Source of the DNA: Colicola sp016286205 | Lineage (GTDB): Bacteria > Bacteroidota > Bacteroidia > Bacteroidales > Paludibacteraceae | Assembly: GCA_016286205.1 (NCBI GenBank) | Contig: JAEESF010000003.1 | Coordinates: 1-64,000, forward strand | Length of the DNA: 64,000 nt | Reading direction: 5' to 3' | Shown: piece by piece, positions 7,600 through 18,400 of the stretch | How positions within the stretch are numbered: position 1 is the stretch's first letter | How the letters are laid out: the number at the start of each line of letters is the position of its first letter | Notes under the pieces: model-generated | The model's database searches: none | What the model saw: only the letters and a program-made list of their open reading frames with translations | Told to the model about the DNA's origin: nothing | Translations under genes and position numbers: made by a program

Positions 7600-8199
7600 A
7601 TGTCAAACGAACAGCGTACACATATCATCAAAACAGCGGGCGAGATGTTCTTTCGCCTGGGAATACGTAGCGTGTCTATAGACGATATATGTCACGAATT
7701 AGGCATGTCGAAGAAGACATTCTACGTCTATTTTGAGTCGAAAGATGCGTTGGTGGCACAGTTGTTGCACGCCAATGTGGACTATATTTCCCAAAAGATG
7801 GAGGAAATGGCTAAATTGCATGATTTCAGGCAGTTAGTATCTAAATTTCTCAAACATCAGGAGGCAGAGAAAAACGATGTGCGCCGTGTACCGCAATTGG
7901 TTTATGACCTCAAGAAATATTATCCTCGCCAGTTCGCCGATTTTCAGCATGAGTGTTTCCAAACTCAGAAAGAATATATCAAGCGTTATCTGGAGCAAGG
8001 ACGTGAAGAAGGTTACGTGCGCGCGAACCTTAATATAGAGTTAACGGCAACCTTGTTTGCTAAGATTCACAGCGATGCTATCCGTGATTTTGAACAGATA
8101 GAGGCGCACGGACATAATATGCATCAACTGGGACACACAGCAATGGAAATTTTTGTACGCGGTGTCCTGAGCGAAAAAGGAATGGAGTTGTATAAATGA
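7600..8199 (+). CDS. TetR/AcrR family transcriptional regulator
   Basis: A 199-residue repressor-type protein. The N-terminal helix-turn-helix (about residues 24-48) reads VSIDDICHELGMSKKTFYVYF, the TetR pattern. The rest is an all-helical ligand-binding domain without recognisable specificity. It is the first gene of an efflux operon, and its stop overlaps the TolC start by 4 nt (ATGA). The usual arrangement is that it senses a pump substrate and derepresses its own operon; the AATAAATC/GATTTATT palindrome in the leader is a candidate operator. Confidence 0.9.
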   Translation: MSNEQRTHIIKTAGEMFFRLGIRSVSIDDICHELGMSKKTFYVYFESKDALVAQLLHANVDYISQKMEEMAKLHDFRQLVSKFLKHQEAEKNDVRRVPQLVYDLKKYYPRQFADFQHECFQTQKEYIKRYLEQGREEGYVRANLNIELTATLFAKIHSDAIRDFEQIEAHGHNMHQLGHTAMEIFVRGVLSEKGMELYK

Positions 8200-9569
8200 C
8201 ACAAAAAAGATATATGAGAAAGTTCTTATTTTTTATTTCGGCGCTTGTGATAAGTGTAACAATGATGGCAGAAGACCATGTGATGGCAGCTACGAAGAGT
8301 AGTAAGCCTACCTCCGACTCCTCCCTAAAAGGAGGAGAGACAAAGGCTCTCAGCCTCAGTTTGAAAGAGGCGCAGGATTATGCCGTCAAACAGAACCGCA
8401 GTTTGAAGAATGCCTCTCTGGCCGTTCAGCAAGCTTATGCGCAACGCTGGCAAACGATAGCGGCAATGTTGCCACAAGTGGATGGTTCGTATAGCTATAG
8501 CAACTATCTGGGCTATAGTGCGACGATGTCAACTGCGATGGGTGATTTCAATATTGACATGCCTAACGTGGGTGCGTTGGGAGTGACTGCATCGATTGGC
8601 ATTAACGGTCAAGGTATTGTTGGCGTGTTGCTGAACAATATCGCTATCGATATGCAGAAAATCTCGCTTGAGCAGTCGGAGACTCAACTTCGCGGAAGCG
8701 TGATGAGTAGTTATGTGTCTGTTTTGGCTCTGCAGAGCATTTCTGACTTACTAGATTCCAGTTTGGTGAATATCCAGGAATTGGAAAGCATCACTCAACA
8801 TGCAGTAGATGCGGGCGCTGCCGAACAGACTTCTGCCGACCAGATTCGCGTGCGTGTCAATACGCTGAAGAATTCTATCAATGCGCAGAAACGTAATATT
8901 GAGTTGGCGACCAATAGTCTGAAGGTGCTACTAGATGTTCCCGCCGAAACCGAACTGACATTGACCGAGGATCTGGATAATGTCCTCTCTCCGGATAATG
9001 TGCTGACTCTGCTGGGCGAGAATTTCTCGATAGAGAATAACCTGAATTATCAACTATTGCAGAAACAAGTGGATTTGGCAGAGAAGAACGTGCATATGGC
9101 AGGTTGGGCTTATGGTCCGACTGTTAGTCTGGCGTATAACTTTACCGACCAACAATATTACGGCGAAGGCGGTATGCGTATGACGCCTCCTAATGTGGTA
9201 CAAGTGAGTGTTCGTATGCCGCTTTGGTCCTCCGGAAAACGTGCTGCAGGCGTAGTAGAAAAGAAGATTGCCTTGGAGTCTGCAAAAAATACATTGTCGG
9301 AAACGGCTGATAATCTGGCGATTCAGTATAGCCAATTGTGCTACAATCTGACTAACGCCTATGAGACATACACGAATGAGAAAGATAATATAGATGTGGC
9401 GCAGCGCGTGTTCGTTTCTGCCACCAACAAATATAAATACGGAGCTAGCAGCAATATGGAACTGACTAATGCAAGCAATGACTTGATTAATGCGCAATCA
9501 TCCTACGTTCAGTCGATTCTGTCGCTCGTGAACGCTCAAGTGGAACTGGAGAAATTCCTTAATAATTGA
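8196..9569 (+). CDS. TolC family outer membrane efflux protein
   Basis: A 457-residue outer-membrane channel of a tripartite pump. A signal peptide (hydrophobic run FLFFISALVISVTMMA) is followed by two long helical halves typical of OEP proteins, e.g. LSLKEAQDYAVKQNRSLKNA near 52 and YGASSNMELTNASNDLINAQ near 412. The ATG at 8196 overlaps the TetR stop; an in-frame ATG at 8214 is possible. Residues about 37-48 (KPTSDSSLKGGE) are encoded by a copy of the dispersed palindromic repeat, so this linker behind the signal peptide is probably inserted DNA rather than conserved protein. Confidence 0.92.
   Translation: MTQKRYMRKFLFFISALVISVTMMAEDHVMAATKSSKPTSDSSLKGGETKALSLSLKEAQDYAVKQNRSLKNASLAVQQAYAQRWQTIAAMLPQVDGSYSYSNYLGYSATMSTAMGDFNIDMPNVGALGVTASIGINGQGIVGVLLNNIAIDMQKISLEQSETQLRGSVMSSYVSVLALQSISDLLDSSLVNIQELESITQHAVDAGAAEQTSADQIRVRVNTLKNSINAQKRNIELATNSLKVLLDVPAETELTLTEDLDNVLSPDNVLTLLGENFSIENNLNYQLLQKQVDLAEKNVHMAGWAYGPTVSLAYNFTDQQYYGEGGMRMTPPNVVQVSVRMPLWSSGKRAAGVVEKKIALESAKNTLSETADNLAIQYSQLCYNLTNAYETYTNEKDNIDVAQRVFVSATNKYKYGASSNMELTNASNDLINAQSSYVQSILSLVNAQVELEKFLNN
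8306..8337 (+). repeat. Dispersed palindromic repeat inside tolC (copy 3)
   Basis: GCCTACCTCCGACTCCTCC, then CTAAAAGGAGGAG, with perfect 7-bp arms at 8318-8324 and 8331-8337. It lies in frame within the coding sequence just after the signal peptide. Confidence 0.75.
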
Positions 9570-9589
9570 TAATTGAAAATTTTATATAT

Positions 9590-10600
9590 ATGAAAAAATC
9601 ATTTATTTACGTAATCGCCGCTATTACCCTTATCAGTTGCGGCAAGAAACAAGTGGCAGCCGAAGAAGAAGAGGAACGCGTAGAGCAAGTGCGTACCACC
9701 GTTCTCCATCCGCGTGAGATAGAACGCGAAATAAGCGTTTCAACCAACCTGCAAGGCTACTTGACACAGAATGTGGCCCCTTCGCTAACAGGTAAGATTG
9801 AGCATATCTACTGCGAAGTAGGTGACCGTAAAGTGAAAGGACAGGACCTGGTTCGCATGGACCAGACTCAGTATAAAACCACCAAGATATCGCTCAGTAA
9901 TCTAGAGATCGAGAAAAATCGTGTGGAGCAATTACTAAAAACAGGTTCGGCCACGCAACAACAACTGGACCAACTGACTGCTCAGTACAATTCGACCAAA
10001 GAGCAGTTGGATTTTCTGCGTATCAACACTTATGTCAAGGCTCCATTCAGCGGTGTTATATCTGCAAAGAACTATGAGGATGGCGAGTTATATGGCGGTC
10101 AGCCGATTTTGATACTGACACAGATAGACAAACTGAAGGCGCTAGTGGCTATTCCTGAGACGTATTTCCCTCAGTTGAAGGCGGGTATGAAGTTGTCGCT
10201 GACATCAGAGATTTATCCTGATCAGATTTTTCCTGCTACGGTTGAGGTGGTTTATCCGACTATCGATGCATCGAGCCATACTTTCCAAGTAAAAATTGTT
10301 GTCCCGAACAGCAAGAACCTTTTGCGTCCGGGAATGTATGTCACAACGACTATCGGCTTGGGTAAAGCTAACGCAATTGTTGCTCCGTATCAGGCGGTAG
10401 AGAAACTGGTTGGTGCCAATGACCGTTACGTGTTTATCAACGATAACGGACGCGCTAAACGTGTGGCAGTTGAATTGGGGCAACGCTTTGACCAAGAGAT
10501 AGAAATCATAGCTCCGGAAATAACGGATGGAGTAGAGATGATTACTATCGGTCAGCACAAGTTAGTAGATGGAGTAAAAATCAACGTAGTAAAAGATTAA
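9590..10600 (+). CDS. HlyD/MFP efflux adaptor lipoprotein
   Basis: A 336-residue periplasmic adaptor linking the RND pump to TolC. The N terminus MKKSFIYVIAAITLISCGKK carries a lipobox with Cys17, so it is anchored to the inner membrane. A lipoyl/barrel-sandwich half (VAPSLTGKIEHIYCEVGD), a short coiled hairpin (IEKNRVEQLLKTGSATQQQLDQL) and the second lipoyl half (NTYVKAPFSGVISAKNYEDGE) are clear, followed by beta-barrel and membrane-proximal domains. The ATG at 9590 is chosen because it gives the lipoprotein signal; an upstream TTG overlapping tolC is less likely. Confidence 0.92.
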   Translation: MKKSFIYVIAAITLISCGKKQVAAEEEEERVEQVRTTVLHPREIEREISVSTNLQGYLTQNVAPSLTGKIEHIYCEVGDRKVKGQDLVRMDQTQYKTTKISLSNLEIEKNRVEQLLKTGSATQQQLDQLTAQYNSTKEQLDFLRINTYVKAPFSGVISAKNYEDGELYGGQPILILTQIDKLKALVAIPETYFPQLKAGMKLSLTSEIYPDQIFPATVEVVYPTIDASSHTFQVKIVVPNSKNLLRPGMYVTTTIGLGKANAIVAPYQAVEKLVGANDRYVFINDNGRAKRVAVELGQRFDQEIEIIAPEITDGVEMITIGQHKLVDGVKINVVKD

Positions 10601-10607
10601 ATAAGTT

Positions 10608-13600
10608 ATGGCTATATACAAGACAGCGATTGAAAAACCGGTAACCACCGCCCTGATCTTCATTGCGGTGATAGTAATCGGTATCTATAGCTTCGTAAAA
10701 CTGCCGGTGGATATGTTCCCGCAGATGGATCCACCGTATATCACGGTCATGACCACCTATCCGGGAGCTTCGGCTAGTGAAATGGAGACGAATGTGACCA
10801 AGTACATGGAGAATGCCCTTACCTCTGTGGACCACCTCAAACATATCACATCGCAATCGAAGGATAATATGTCTGTGGTGGTGCTGGAATTGGAGTGGGG
10901 AGCAAACATGGACGAGGCAGTTAATGATGTGCGCTCATATATCGATATGACCAAAACTAATCTGCCTGACAATTGCGGAACACCGATGATATTCAAACTA
11001 TCGACATCCGCTATGCCTGTGGCGCAGTACTCCATTACGGCAGATGAAACCTATGCGGGACTTGACAAAATCATGAATGATGAGGTCATTCCGCAACTCA
11101 ACCATATTGACGGAATAGGAAATATCTCCCTCTCCGGTGCTCCAGATCGCTATATCTATATCAATATTGATCAGCAGAAACTGGATGCGTACGGACTGAC
11201 CATCGAGCAAGTAGGACAAGTAGTTCAAGCCAACAACCTCAACCTGTCTTCCGGTACTATCAAGATGCCGCAAGAGCAATATCAGATGCAGGTTCGCTCG
11301 GAGTATATCGAGTCATCTGAGATAGAGGACCTTATGGTGACGATGACACCGCAAGGCCAACAAGTCTTCATCCGTGATATAGCAACGGTGAAGGATACTA
11401 TCAAAGATCTCTCTTTGGACGAGAAAACCAATGGTCGTGAGGCTGTTCGTCTGATTATTGCAAAACAGACAGGTGCTAACACGGTTAAGGTATGTCGTGA
11501 AGTGCGCGATGAACTGGCGGAGATACAAAAACAACTGCCATCTGATGTGAAGATAGAAAAGATATACGACCTATCGGATACAATTCAGAACTCCATCAAT
11601 TCGTTGGAGAAATCTGTTATGTATGCCCTCTTGTTCGTTGTACTCGTTGTGCTCTTCTTTCTTGGCAAATGGCGCGCAACACTCATCATCGGTATCACGA
11701 TTCCTATCGCCCTGATTGTGGCATTCGTCTATCTGGCTATAGCCGATTCGTCGTTGAATATCATCTCGCTCTGTTCGCTGACCATTGCTATTGGTATGGT
11801 GGTGGACGATGCTATCGTGGTGCTAGAGAATATAACGCGCCATGTGGAGCGTGGTGAGGATCCGCATGAAGCGGCTATCTACGCTACCAACGAGGTATGG
11901 GTCTCGGTTATCGCAACAACCCTTGTGCTAGTGGCAGTATTTGTACCGCTGACGATGTTGAATGGTATGGCGGGTATTATGTTCCACGAATTGGGTTGGA
12001 TCGTAACGGTCGTTTGCTGTACATCCACGCTCGTGGCTATCTCGCTAACCCCAATGCTCTGCTCCAAACTGCTGAGAGCTAAGAAAGTGCATGTGGATGA
12101 GAACGGAAATCTGGTAGATGATGAGGCAGGCAAGAAAGGTTGGTACGAGAAGACCGTAGTGCATATGCTGGATGTCATTGACGGCTGGTATGCCAGGTCG
12201 CTCGGATGGTGCTTGCATCATAAAGCGATAACTGTTTTTGCTATCTTCGGAATATTCGGTCTCTCGCTCATTCCAGTCTTTACCGGTCGTATTGGAACAG
12301 ACTTTATGCAGCAACAAGATAATGGTCGTCTCTCTGTTACAGTCAAACTGCAACGCGGTACGCGTATAGAAGAGACACTGAAGACTGCGCGTAAACTGGA
12401 AACACGCTTTATGACTCTGGTTCCGGAAATTGAACTTATAAATACCTCAGCCGGTTCTAACGATGATGCTACTATTGCAGCATTGTTCTCCAGCACGATG
12501 AACAACAAGATTTCTATGACCGTGCGTCTACCCAAGAAATGGGAGCGCGACAAGACGGTATGGGAGATAGCTGAGATTTTGCGTCAGGAGATGGCACGTT
12601 ATCCGGAAATAGTTGAATATCAGTGTCAGGTGGCCTCCAATGGCCCTGGTGGAGGTGGCGGCAGTACTGTTGATGTAGAAATCTACGGATACGATTTTGA
12701 TAAGACCAGTCAACTGGCAGACCAGACTCGCCGACTCTGTATGGAATTGCCGGGAGCGCGCGACGTGAATATCAGCCGTGAGGATGATCGTCCTGATATC
12801 AAGATCTCTATTGATAAGGAGAAAGCTTCTCGTCTCGGACTCAGTTCGGCAACCGTTTCTACCTACCTGCGTAACCGCGTTGCGGGTATGAATTGCGGCT
12901 ATCTGAAAGATGATGGTTCAGAATATGATATCGTAGTTCGTTTGCAAGAGGAGGACCGTAACTCACTATCCGATGTGATGAACCTTACTATTCCGACACC
13001 TACGGGTGCAAGAGTTAAGTTGGGTGAAGTTGCGCAAGTTGGTGAGTATTGGGCACCACCTACCATCGAGCGTAAATCGCGTCAACGTATCGTGACCGTC
13101 AAGGTAACACCTTACGAAACGTCCTTGGGCGAATTGGCAAGTGCCATTGAGGCGAATGTTGTTCCGCAACTTGATCTGCCTGCCGGTTATTCAATCCATC
13201 TTGCCGGTGATTACGAAGAGCAACAGGAAACGTTTGGCGATATGTTGCTATTGATGGCGCTCATTGTGCTGCTTGTTTATATCACCATGGCATCACAGTT
13301 TGAGTCGTTACGAATGCCTTTCATCATCATGCTCACGATTTTCCCGGCCTTCACGGGTGTCATATTGGCTCTATGGATGACCGGCCGTTCGTTGGATATG
13401 ATTGGAGCCTTGGGTGTGGTTCTGCTTGTCGGTATTGTAGTCAAAAATGGTATTGTGCTGGTAGATTATATCAATCTGATGCGTGAACGTGGCTATGAAC
13501 TCAATCAGGCTATCACTCTGTCCGGGCGTAGCCGTATTCGTCCTATTTTGATGACAGCGTTCACTACTATCTTAGGTATGGTGCCGATGGCAGTGACAAA

Positions 13601-13799
13601 TGGTGAAGGTGCCGAAATGTGGCAGCCGTTGGGTATAGTCGTTATCGGAGGTTTGACTGTTTCTACCTTCTTAACACTTTATCTCGTGCCTGTTCTCTAC
13701 GGCTCGATGACCAAGCATGGCGATCGCGACAAACAAGAGGCACTGCGCAAGAAATTCATCTTCATGGACATTAAAGTTAACAAGGAGGACAAGCAATGA
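10608..13799 (+). CDS. RND efflux permease (AcrB/HAE1 family)
   Basis: A 1063-residue proton-driven inner-membrane pump of normal length. It shows the two-fold RND repeat: a first TM helix at about 10-30, a large periplasmic loop, a TM bundle at about 335-510, a second loop and a TM bundle from about 870. The proton-relay pair is the DD of GMVVDDAIVVLEN near residues 400-401. The FPQMDPPYITV start and the GIVVKNGIVLVDY segment near 945 are typical of HAE1 drug pumps. Eight nt separate it from the adaptor, and the stop overlaps the next start by 4 nt. Substrate unknown. Confidence 0.95.
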   Translation: MAIYKTAIEKPVTTALIFIAVIVIGIYSFVKLPVDMFPQMDPPYITVMTTYPGASASEMETNVTKYMENALTSVDHLKHITSQSKDNMSVVVLELEWGANMDEAVNDVRSYIDMTKTNLPDNCGTPMIFKLSTSAMPVAQYSITADETYAGLDKIMNDEVIPQLNHIDGIGNISLSGAPDRYIYINIDQQKLDAYGLTIEQVGQVVQANNLNLSSGTIKMPQEQYQMQVRSEYIESSEIEDLMVTMTPQGQQVFIRDIATVKDTIKDLSLDEKTNGREAVRLIIAKQTGANTVKVCREVRDELAEIQKQLPSDVKIEKIYDLSDTIQNSINSLEKSVMYALLFVVLVVLFFLGKWRATLIIGITIPIALIVAFVYLAIADSSLNIISLCSLTIAIGMVVDDAIVVLENITRHVERGEDPHEAAIYATNEVWVSVIATTLVLVAVFVPLTMLNGMAGIMFHELGWIVTVVCCTSTLVAISLTPMLCSKLLRAKKVHVDENGNLVDDEAGKKGWYEKTVVHMLDVIDGWYARSLGWCLHHKAITVFAIFGIFGLSLIPVFTGRIGTDFMQQQDNGRLSVTVKLQRGTRIEETLKTARKLETRFMTLVPEIELINTSAGSNDDATIAALFSSTMNNKISMTVRLPKKWERDKTVWEIAEILRQEMARYPEIVEYQCQVASNGPGGGGGSTVDVEIYGYDFDKTSQLADQTRRLCMELPGARDVNISREDDRPDIKISIDKEKASRLGLSSATVSTYLRNRVAGMNCGYLKDDGSEYDIVVRLQEEDRNSLSDVMNLTIPTPTGARVKLGEVAQVGEYWAPPTIERKSRQRIVTVKVTPYETSLGELASAIEANVVPQLDLPAGYSIHLAGDYEEQQETFGDMLLLMALIVLLVYITMASQFESLRMPFIIMLTIFPAFTGVILALWMTGRSLDMIGALGVVLLVGIVVKNGIVLVDYINLMRERGYELNQAITLSGRSRIRPILMTAFTTILGMVPMAVTNGEGAEMWQPLGIVVIGGLTVSTFLTLYLVPVLYGSMTKHGDRDKQEALRKKFIFMDIKVNKEDKQ

Positions 13800-14089
13800 A
13801 AAGCGTAATGATCGTATTCAATCAGGCCAATACAGGCCGTGTCGAATATATGTTGGATGTGTTGGGCGTACACGGTTTCACGTTCTTTGAGCAAGTTCAG
13901 GGACGTGGCACCAATGGCGGCGAACCTCGTCGTGGTACCCACGCATGGCCGGAAATGAATTCCTGCGTCATCGCAGTGGTAGAAGACGAACAAGTGGCTC
14001 CATTGTTGGAGGCCGTGAAAAAACTCGACCTCCGCAATGAGGAGGTCGGTGTTCGTGCGTTCGTCTGGAACATCGAAACGACAGTGTAG
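13796..14089 (+). CDS. PG0541-family transporter-associated protein (PII-like)
   Basis: A 97-residue small soluble protein with a ferredoxin-like, PII-like pattern (MKSVMIVFNQANTGRVEYML, a glycine-rich loop GRGTNGGEPRRGTH, then a second beta-alpha-beta). It belongs to the family found directly downstream of RND pumps in Bacteroidales and named after P. gingivalis PG0541. The coding region overlaps the pump gene by 4 nt (ATGA). It probably regulates or supports the pump, but no mechanism is known. Confidence 0.8.
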   Translation: MKSVMIVFNQANTGRVEYMLDVLGVHGFTFFEQVQGRGTNGGEPRRGTHAWPEMNSCVIAVVEDEQVAPLLEAVKKLDLRNEEVGVRAFVWNIETTV

Positions 14090-14122
14090 ATAATCGTACC
14101 CTTGTGGTTAAGAATATCGAGG

Positions 14123-15451
14123 CTACTGTCTGATAGAGAGTTCAAACCGCAGGTGTCCCAACTTGTGAATCAGCAGAATAGCAGCCGCTTCGATGGCATA
14201 AGCTATGAGATAGCTGTACCACAGAATATCGGGCATCGTGCGTGCTACAAGCCATAGGACAGGAATCACCGTGAGCGAAAGGGCAAAGGAGATAAACAAT
14301 GCCATGCGGTGATGTCCGTAGAGTTTGTAAACAATCATCAGCACGTAGATATAACAAAACGGAATAAAACTGAGTGCAAACACCCGCAGCGCGTGGGTCG
14401 TTTGCACTATTTTTTCGGGGTCATCTGCTCCGAAGAGATATGCCACTGCTTGCGGGTCAATCCATACGAAGGCGCAAGTGACAATCATCGCGCCGGTAAT
14501 GAAAGTAAAGGCCTTTTTCAGTATCATCCGTAGTGCATCTGTATCGCCTTTTCCGACTTGTACTGCTCCTAGCGATTGCAGCGTCTGGCATGTCCCGGAC
14601 AAGAATAGATTGTACACTTGTAGCAGATTCATACAAACGGCAAAGGCAAAAATACCTGCTCTGCCGAGCGTAGAGAGTACGATACTGTTGGCGGAGAAAA
14701 GCAGTACGGTCAAGCAGATAGATGCCACGGCGAGCGGTGCTCCCTGAGAGATAATCTTGCGTCCGATGAGTCCTATTTGTTCGGTCACTCGAACCAGAGT
14801 CAATCGTCTGTTTTCCGGTTTGATCCAGTGAGTCAGCAGAATAGCAATACCCACAATGTGTCCCACCACGGTTGCTACGGACGATCCGGTGATTCCCCAG
14901 TGGCACCATTGGATGAAAACAATATCCAGACACAGGTTCAGCACATTGTCAATAATGACCGCGAGCGACACCAGTTTTGGACTGCCGTCTACTCCCACCA
15001 TGGTGGATAATCCCCACATCAGGATAAATGCAGGATTACCTATCAGCAGCACACGCATATAATCTTCTGCCAGCGGATAGATCACCTCGTTGTCGCAAAA
15101 CAGATGCGCCAGTTGAGTGGGGAACAATAGTCCGCCGAAGATAGTCAGTATCAGTCCCAGTCCGACGCTGGCCGTGAGCGCTAGCGTGAAATAGTGTCTG
15201 GCCTCGTTGATATCTTTCCTCCCCAGCGCATATCCTACCAGCATTCCCGCGCCCGCATTGATGAGCAGGTGCAGTGTGAAGATAAACTGGTTGATCGGCT
15301 TGGATATAGCGATGGCACTCACGCCGTCTCCACTAATGAGATTGCCGACAATGATTCCATCGACGACATTGCCCAGACATCCGGAGAGCGCCACGAGGAT
15401 ATACGCTCCGAGGAAACTGTAGAATGTTTTATTCAAAGAATCCAAAGGCAC
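14123..15451 (-). CDS. MATE family efflux transporter
   Basis: A 442-residue membrane protein with about 12 TM helices. MATE features include the opening FYSFLGAYILVALSGCLGNV, IVGNLISGDGVSAIAISKPI near 35 and the mirrored second half starting with APLAVASICLTVLLFSANSI. MATE proteins export cationic or amphipathic small molecules with Na+ or H+. The start is a GTG at 15451, and the first 23 nt lie inside the end of the NRPS gene, so it is translated as the last gene of that operon. It is the best candidate exporter for the NRPS product across the inner membrane. Confidence 0.9.
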   Translation of the reverse strand: MPLDSLNKTFYSFLGAYILVALSGCLGNVVDGIIVGNLISGDGVSAIAISKPINQFIFTLHLLINAGAGMLVGYALGRKDINEARHYFTLALTASVGLGLILTIFGGLLFPTQLAHLFCDNEVIYPLAEDYMRVLLIGNPAFILMWGLSTMVGVDGSPKLVSLAVIIDNVLNLCLDIVFIQWCHWGITGSSVATVVGHIVGIAILLTHWIKPENRRLTLVRVTEQIGLIGRKIISQGAPLAVASICLTVLLFSANSIVLSTLGRAGIFAFAVCMNLLQVYNLFLSGTCQTLQSLGAVQVGKGDTDALRMILKKAFTFITGAMIVTCAFVWIDPQAVAYLFGADDPEKIVQTTHALRVFALSFIPFCYIYVLMIVYKLYGHHRMALFISFALSLTVIPVLWLVARTMPDILWYSYLIAYAIEAAAILLIHKLGHLRFELSIRQ

Positions 15452-18400
15452 TAATAGCAGTTAACATTCGTTCTACATAATCCCACGAGGTTGGCGAGAA
15501 GGCATATCCGAGACGGTAGAGTACCTGAGTCGTATAGTCATTATCTCGCTCCACATCCGCCGTTTTCTGTCCGTGGGCCATATCTTGGTACGCCAGCAGC
15601 GAGGTCATCAGTTGTGCTTTGTGCGGATCCGCTTTGGCTTTCTCCATCGCCTCATTGAACTCGTCTGTCTCGACGAACCGAATGCCATTACCTACTTTGG
15701 CAAGCCCGGTGAGCACATCGCCGAGGAACTGGCCGTGAATGTTGTACGGATGGAATACAACGCATTGTTTCGGCGTCGTAGCCAGTAGCACAATAGCGTG
15801 ACTTACCTCATTGATAGGCGAGAACTCTACTCGCTTGTTACGCATAGCGTATGGGCAGCATCCCAACATATTGTATATCTTGATACGTCCCATGAACGAG
15901 TTGGTAGAGAAGTTGGCCTGGAATTCGCCATCGGTAGAACGTGCAGAGAGGTTTCCGACACGCATAATTTTCGCATCCAGTCCTTCGTTAGCCACCGCTT
16001 CCAGTATCTTGCGCTCGGCCATGAACTTGGAGAAGATATACTTGTTGCCAAGGAACTGGCCCATGTAGAGTCGTTGCTCGGTGAAGACCTCATCGTGTAT
16101 CTCACCGGCCCACATACCACGCGTACTGGCGGTGGAAACGTGTACCAGTCGCGCACCTTTGGCCAGGCATAGTTTGATGCAACGCTCAGCACCGCCGATA
16201 TTGACATCCTCTATCTCCGTACCCTCAGAGAAGTGCTTTACGATAGCGGCACAGTTGAAGACGGTATCGATCTCCAGGTCTTCGCCAAACGGGGCAGTCA
16301 CATCGCCCAAAACAATCTGTATGCGTGATCCAAAGAGCGGCTTGAAGGCATCGGCGAAGTAATAGTAGAGCAGCGAGCGCAGACGGCTCTCAGCTTTGTC
16401 CAACGTCTTTCCGCGTACCAAGCAGTAGATAGTCTCTGCATCGGAGTCGATCAGTTCGCGCAGGATATGGATACCCAGATAACCCGTAGCACCTGTCAGC
16501 AGCACTTTGCCCAGTTGGCGTCGTTCGCCTTTGCGGAAATTATCCAAGGTGTTCTCTTTCAGCAGTTGGTTAATCGCGCTATAGTCGTAGTTGGTGATAC
16601 AACTGTTGCCTGTGTTCTCTTCGTCATCGCCTTTGACGAGGTGAGCCAGCGCACGTGGAGTAGGATTGGCGAATACATCGCCGTAGGCAACGTGTATGCC
16701 GGCTTTCTCGGCTTCGATAATCACTTGCATTACCACCAGCGAGGTGCCGCCCACTTCGAAGAAATTGTCATTGGCTCCGACCTTGTCCATCTCCAGCACT
16801 TTGGCAAAGATGTCGCAGAACGTAGCCTCTGTTTCGTTGGCAGGTGCTTCGTATTCGCCGGCAATGGCCAGTACGGGTTCAGGCAGTTTGCGCACATCGG
16901 TCTTGCCATTCGGCGTCATTGGCCAGTCGGTCATCTGCATGTAGGCGGTAGGCACCATATATTGCGTCAGGCTCTTGGCTATCTCTGCCTTGAGTGCATC
17001 CGGCGCTATCTCGCGATCGGCCGAATAGTAGGCGCACAGATGCTCTTTGCCGCTGATCTTGCGAATGAGAATAACCACTTTCTTCATTCCCTCCACACGC
17101 AGCATCACATTCTCTATCTCGCCCAGCTCAATACGCAGTCCACGCAGTTTTATCTGGTTGTCGGTACGTCCCAGAACGAGTACATCGCCATCGGCTAACC
17201 ACTTAGCGTAGTCGCCCGATTTGTATATGCGTACGCCGTGATAATCGACAAAGCGTTCGCGCGTCATCTCGTCCAGGTTGTTGTAACCGCGTCCTACGCC
17301 TCGTCCGCCTATGTACAATTCGCCGACTACACCTACAGGCAGTTCGTTGCCATCAGCGTCAACGATGAATTCCTTGACATTCAGCTGCGGCTTACCTACG
17401 GTAACCAGCGTGGCGTTGGTCAGTTCTTTGTTGTTCGAAGCAACGGTTATCTCGGTCGGTCCGTAGCAGTTGAAAATACGTGCTTTGGTTACGCTCCGCA
17501 TTTTGTCGAGCAGCGAGTCGCTGAATTTCTCTCCACCGGCACGGCAAATCTTGATATGGGCAATCGCTTGGCAGAAATCATCACTGGTCAGCCATGTCTG
17601 CCAGCGCGACGGAGTACCGGAAACCATGTTGATACGTTGTTGCTTGATCAGGTCTGCCAAAACCAACGGGTTATTGGCTTGTTCTTCGGTAGCCAGAATC
17701 AGCGTCTTGCCGTTGTAGTAGGCCATGCCGATATCTTGCAGCGCAGCGTCGAACGAGATGGTGGTAACACTCAAGATGCGGTCTGCATCGGTCAGCACAG
17801 CATTGGCAAAGACATTAGCCGGATGACCGTACAGATAGTTGCAAATACCCTCGTGGCGCAGCATAACGCCCTTGGGGCGACCTGTTGAACCGGAAGTGTA
17901 AATCAGGTAAGCGAGGTCGTCAGGCGTGATATTGGTCTCTACTTTTGCAGCCTTACTGTTGATCAGTTCTTCTACATCAATGCCCTTGCCGTCAGGAACA
18001 GAAGCCAGGCGGTCGGCAGTCGTGATGATGAATCGTGCTTCGCTATCCTCCAGAATCAGTTTGACGCGATCAGCAGGATAATCCGGATCGCACGGGATAT
18101 AGGCAGCACCCGATTTCAGCACACCGAAGAGCGAGAGAATCAGTCGGCTGGTACGTGGCAGGAGCAGTGCCACGCGGTCGCGTTCTTGCACTCCTTTGGC
18201 GCGTAGCGCAGCAGCAATTCGGCCTGTTGTCTCGTTCATCTCTCGGTAGGTAAATGCGGCATCGGTGGCCACAAGTGCCTGGTGGTCAGGTTGTTTGGCA
18301 GCAAAATGCGCAATACACTCGTGCATAAACCGGAACGGCGCATCTCCTGTGGCTGTTTCGCGCAGCTGCGAGAGTTGTTGCTCTTGTGCCTCGCTGACGA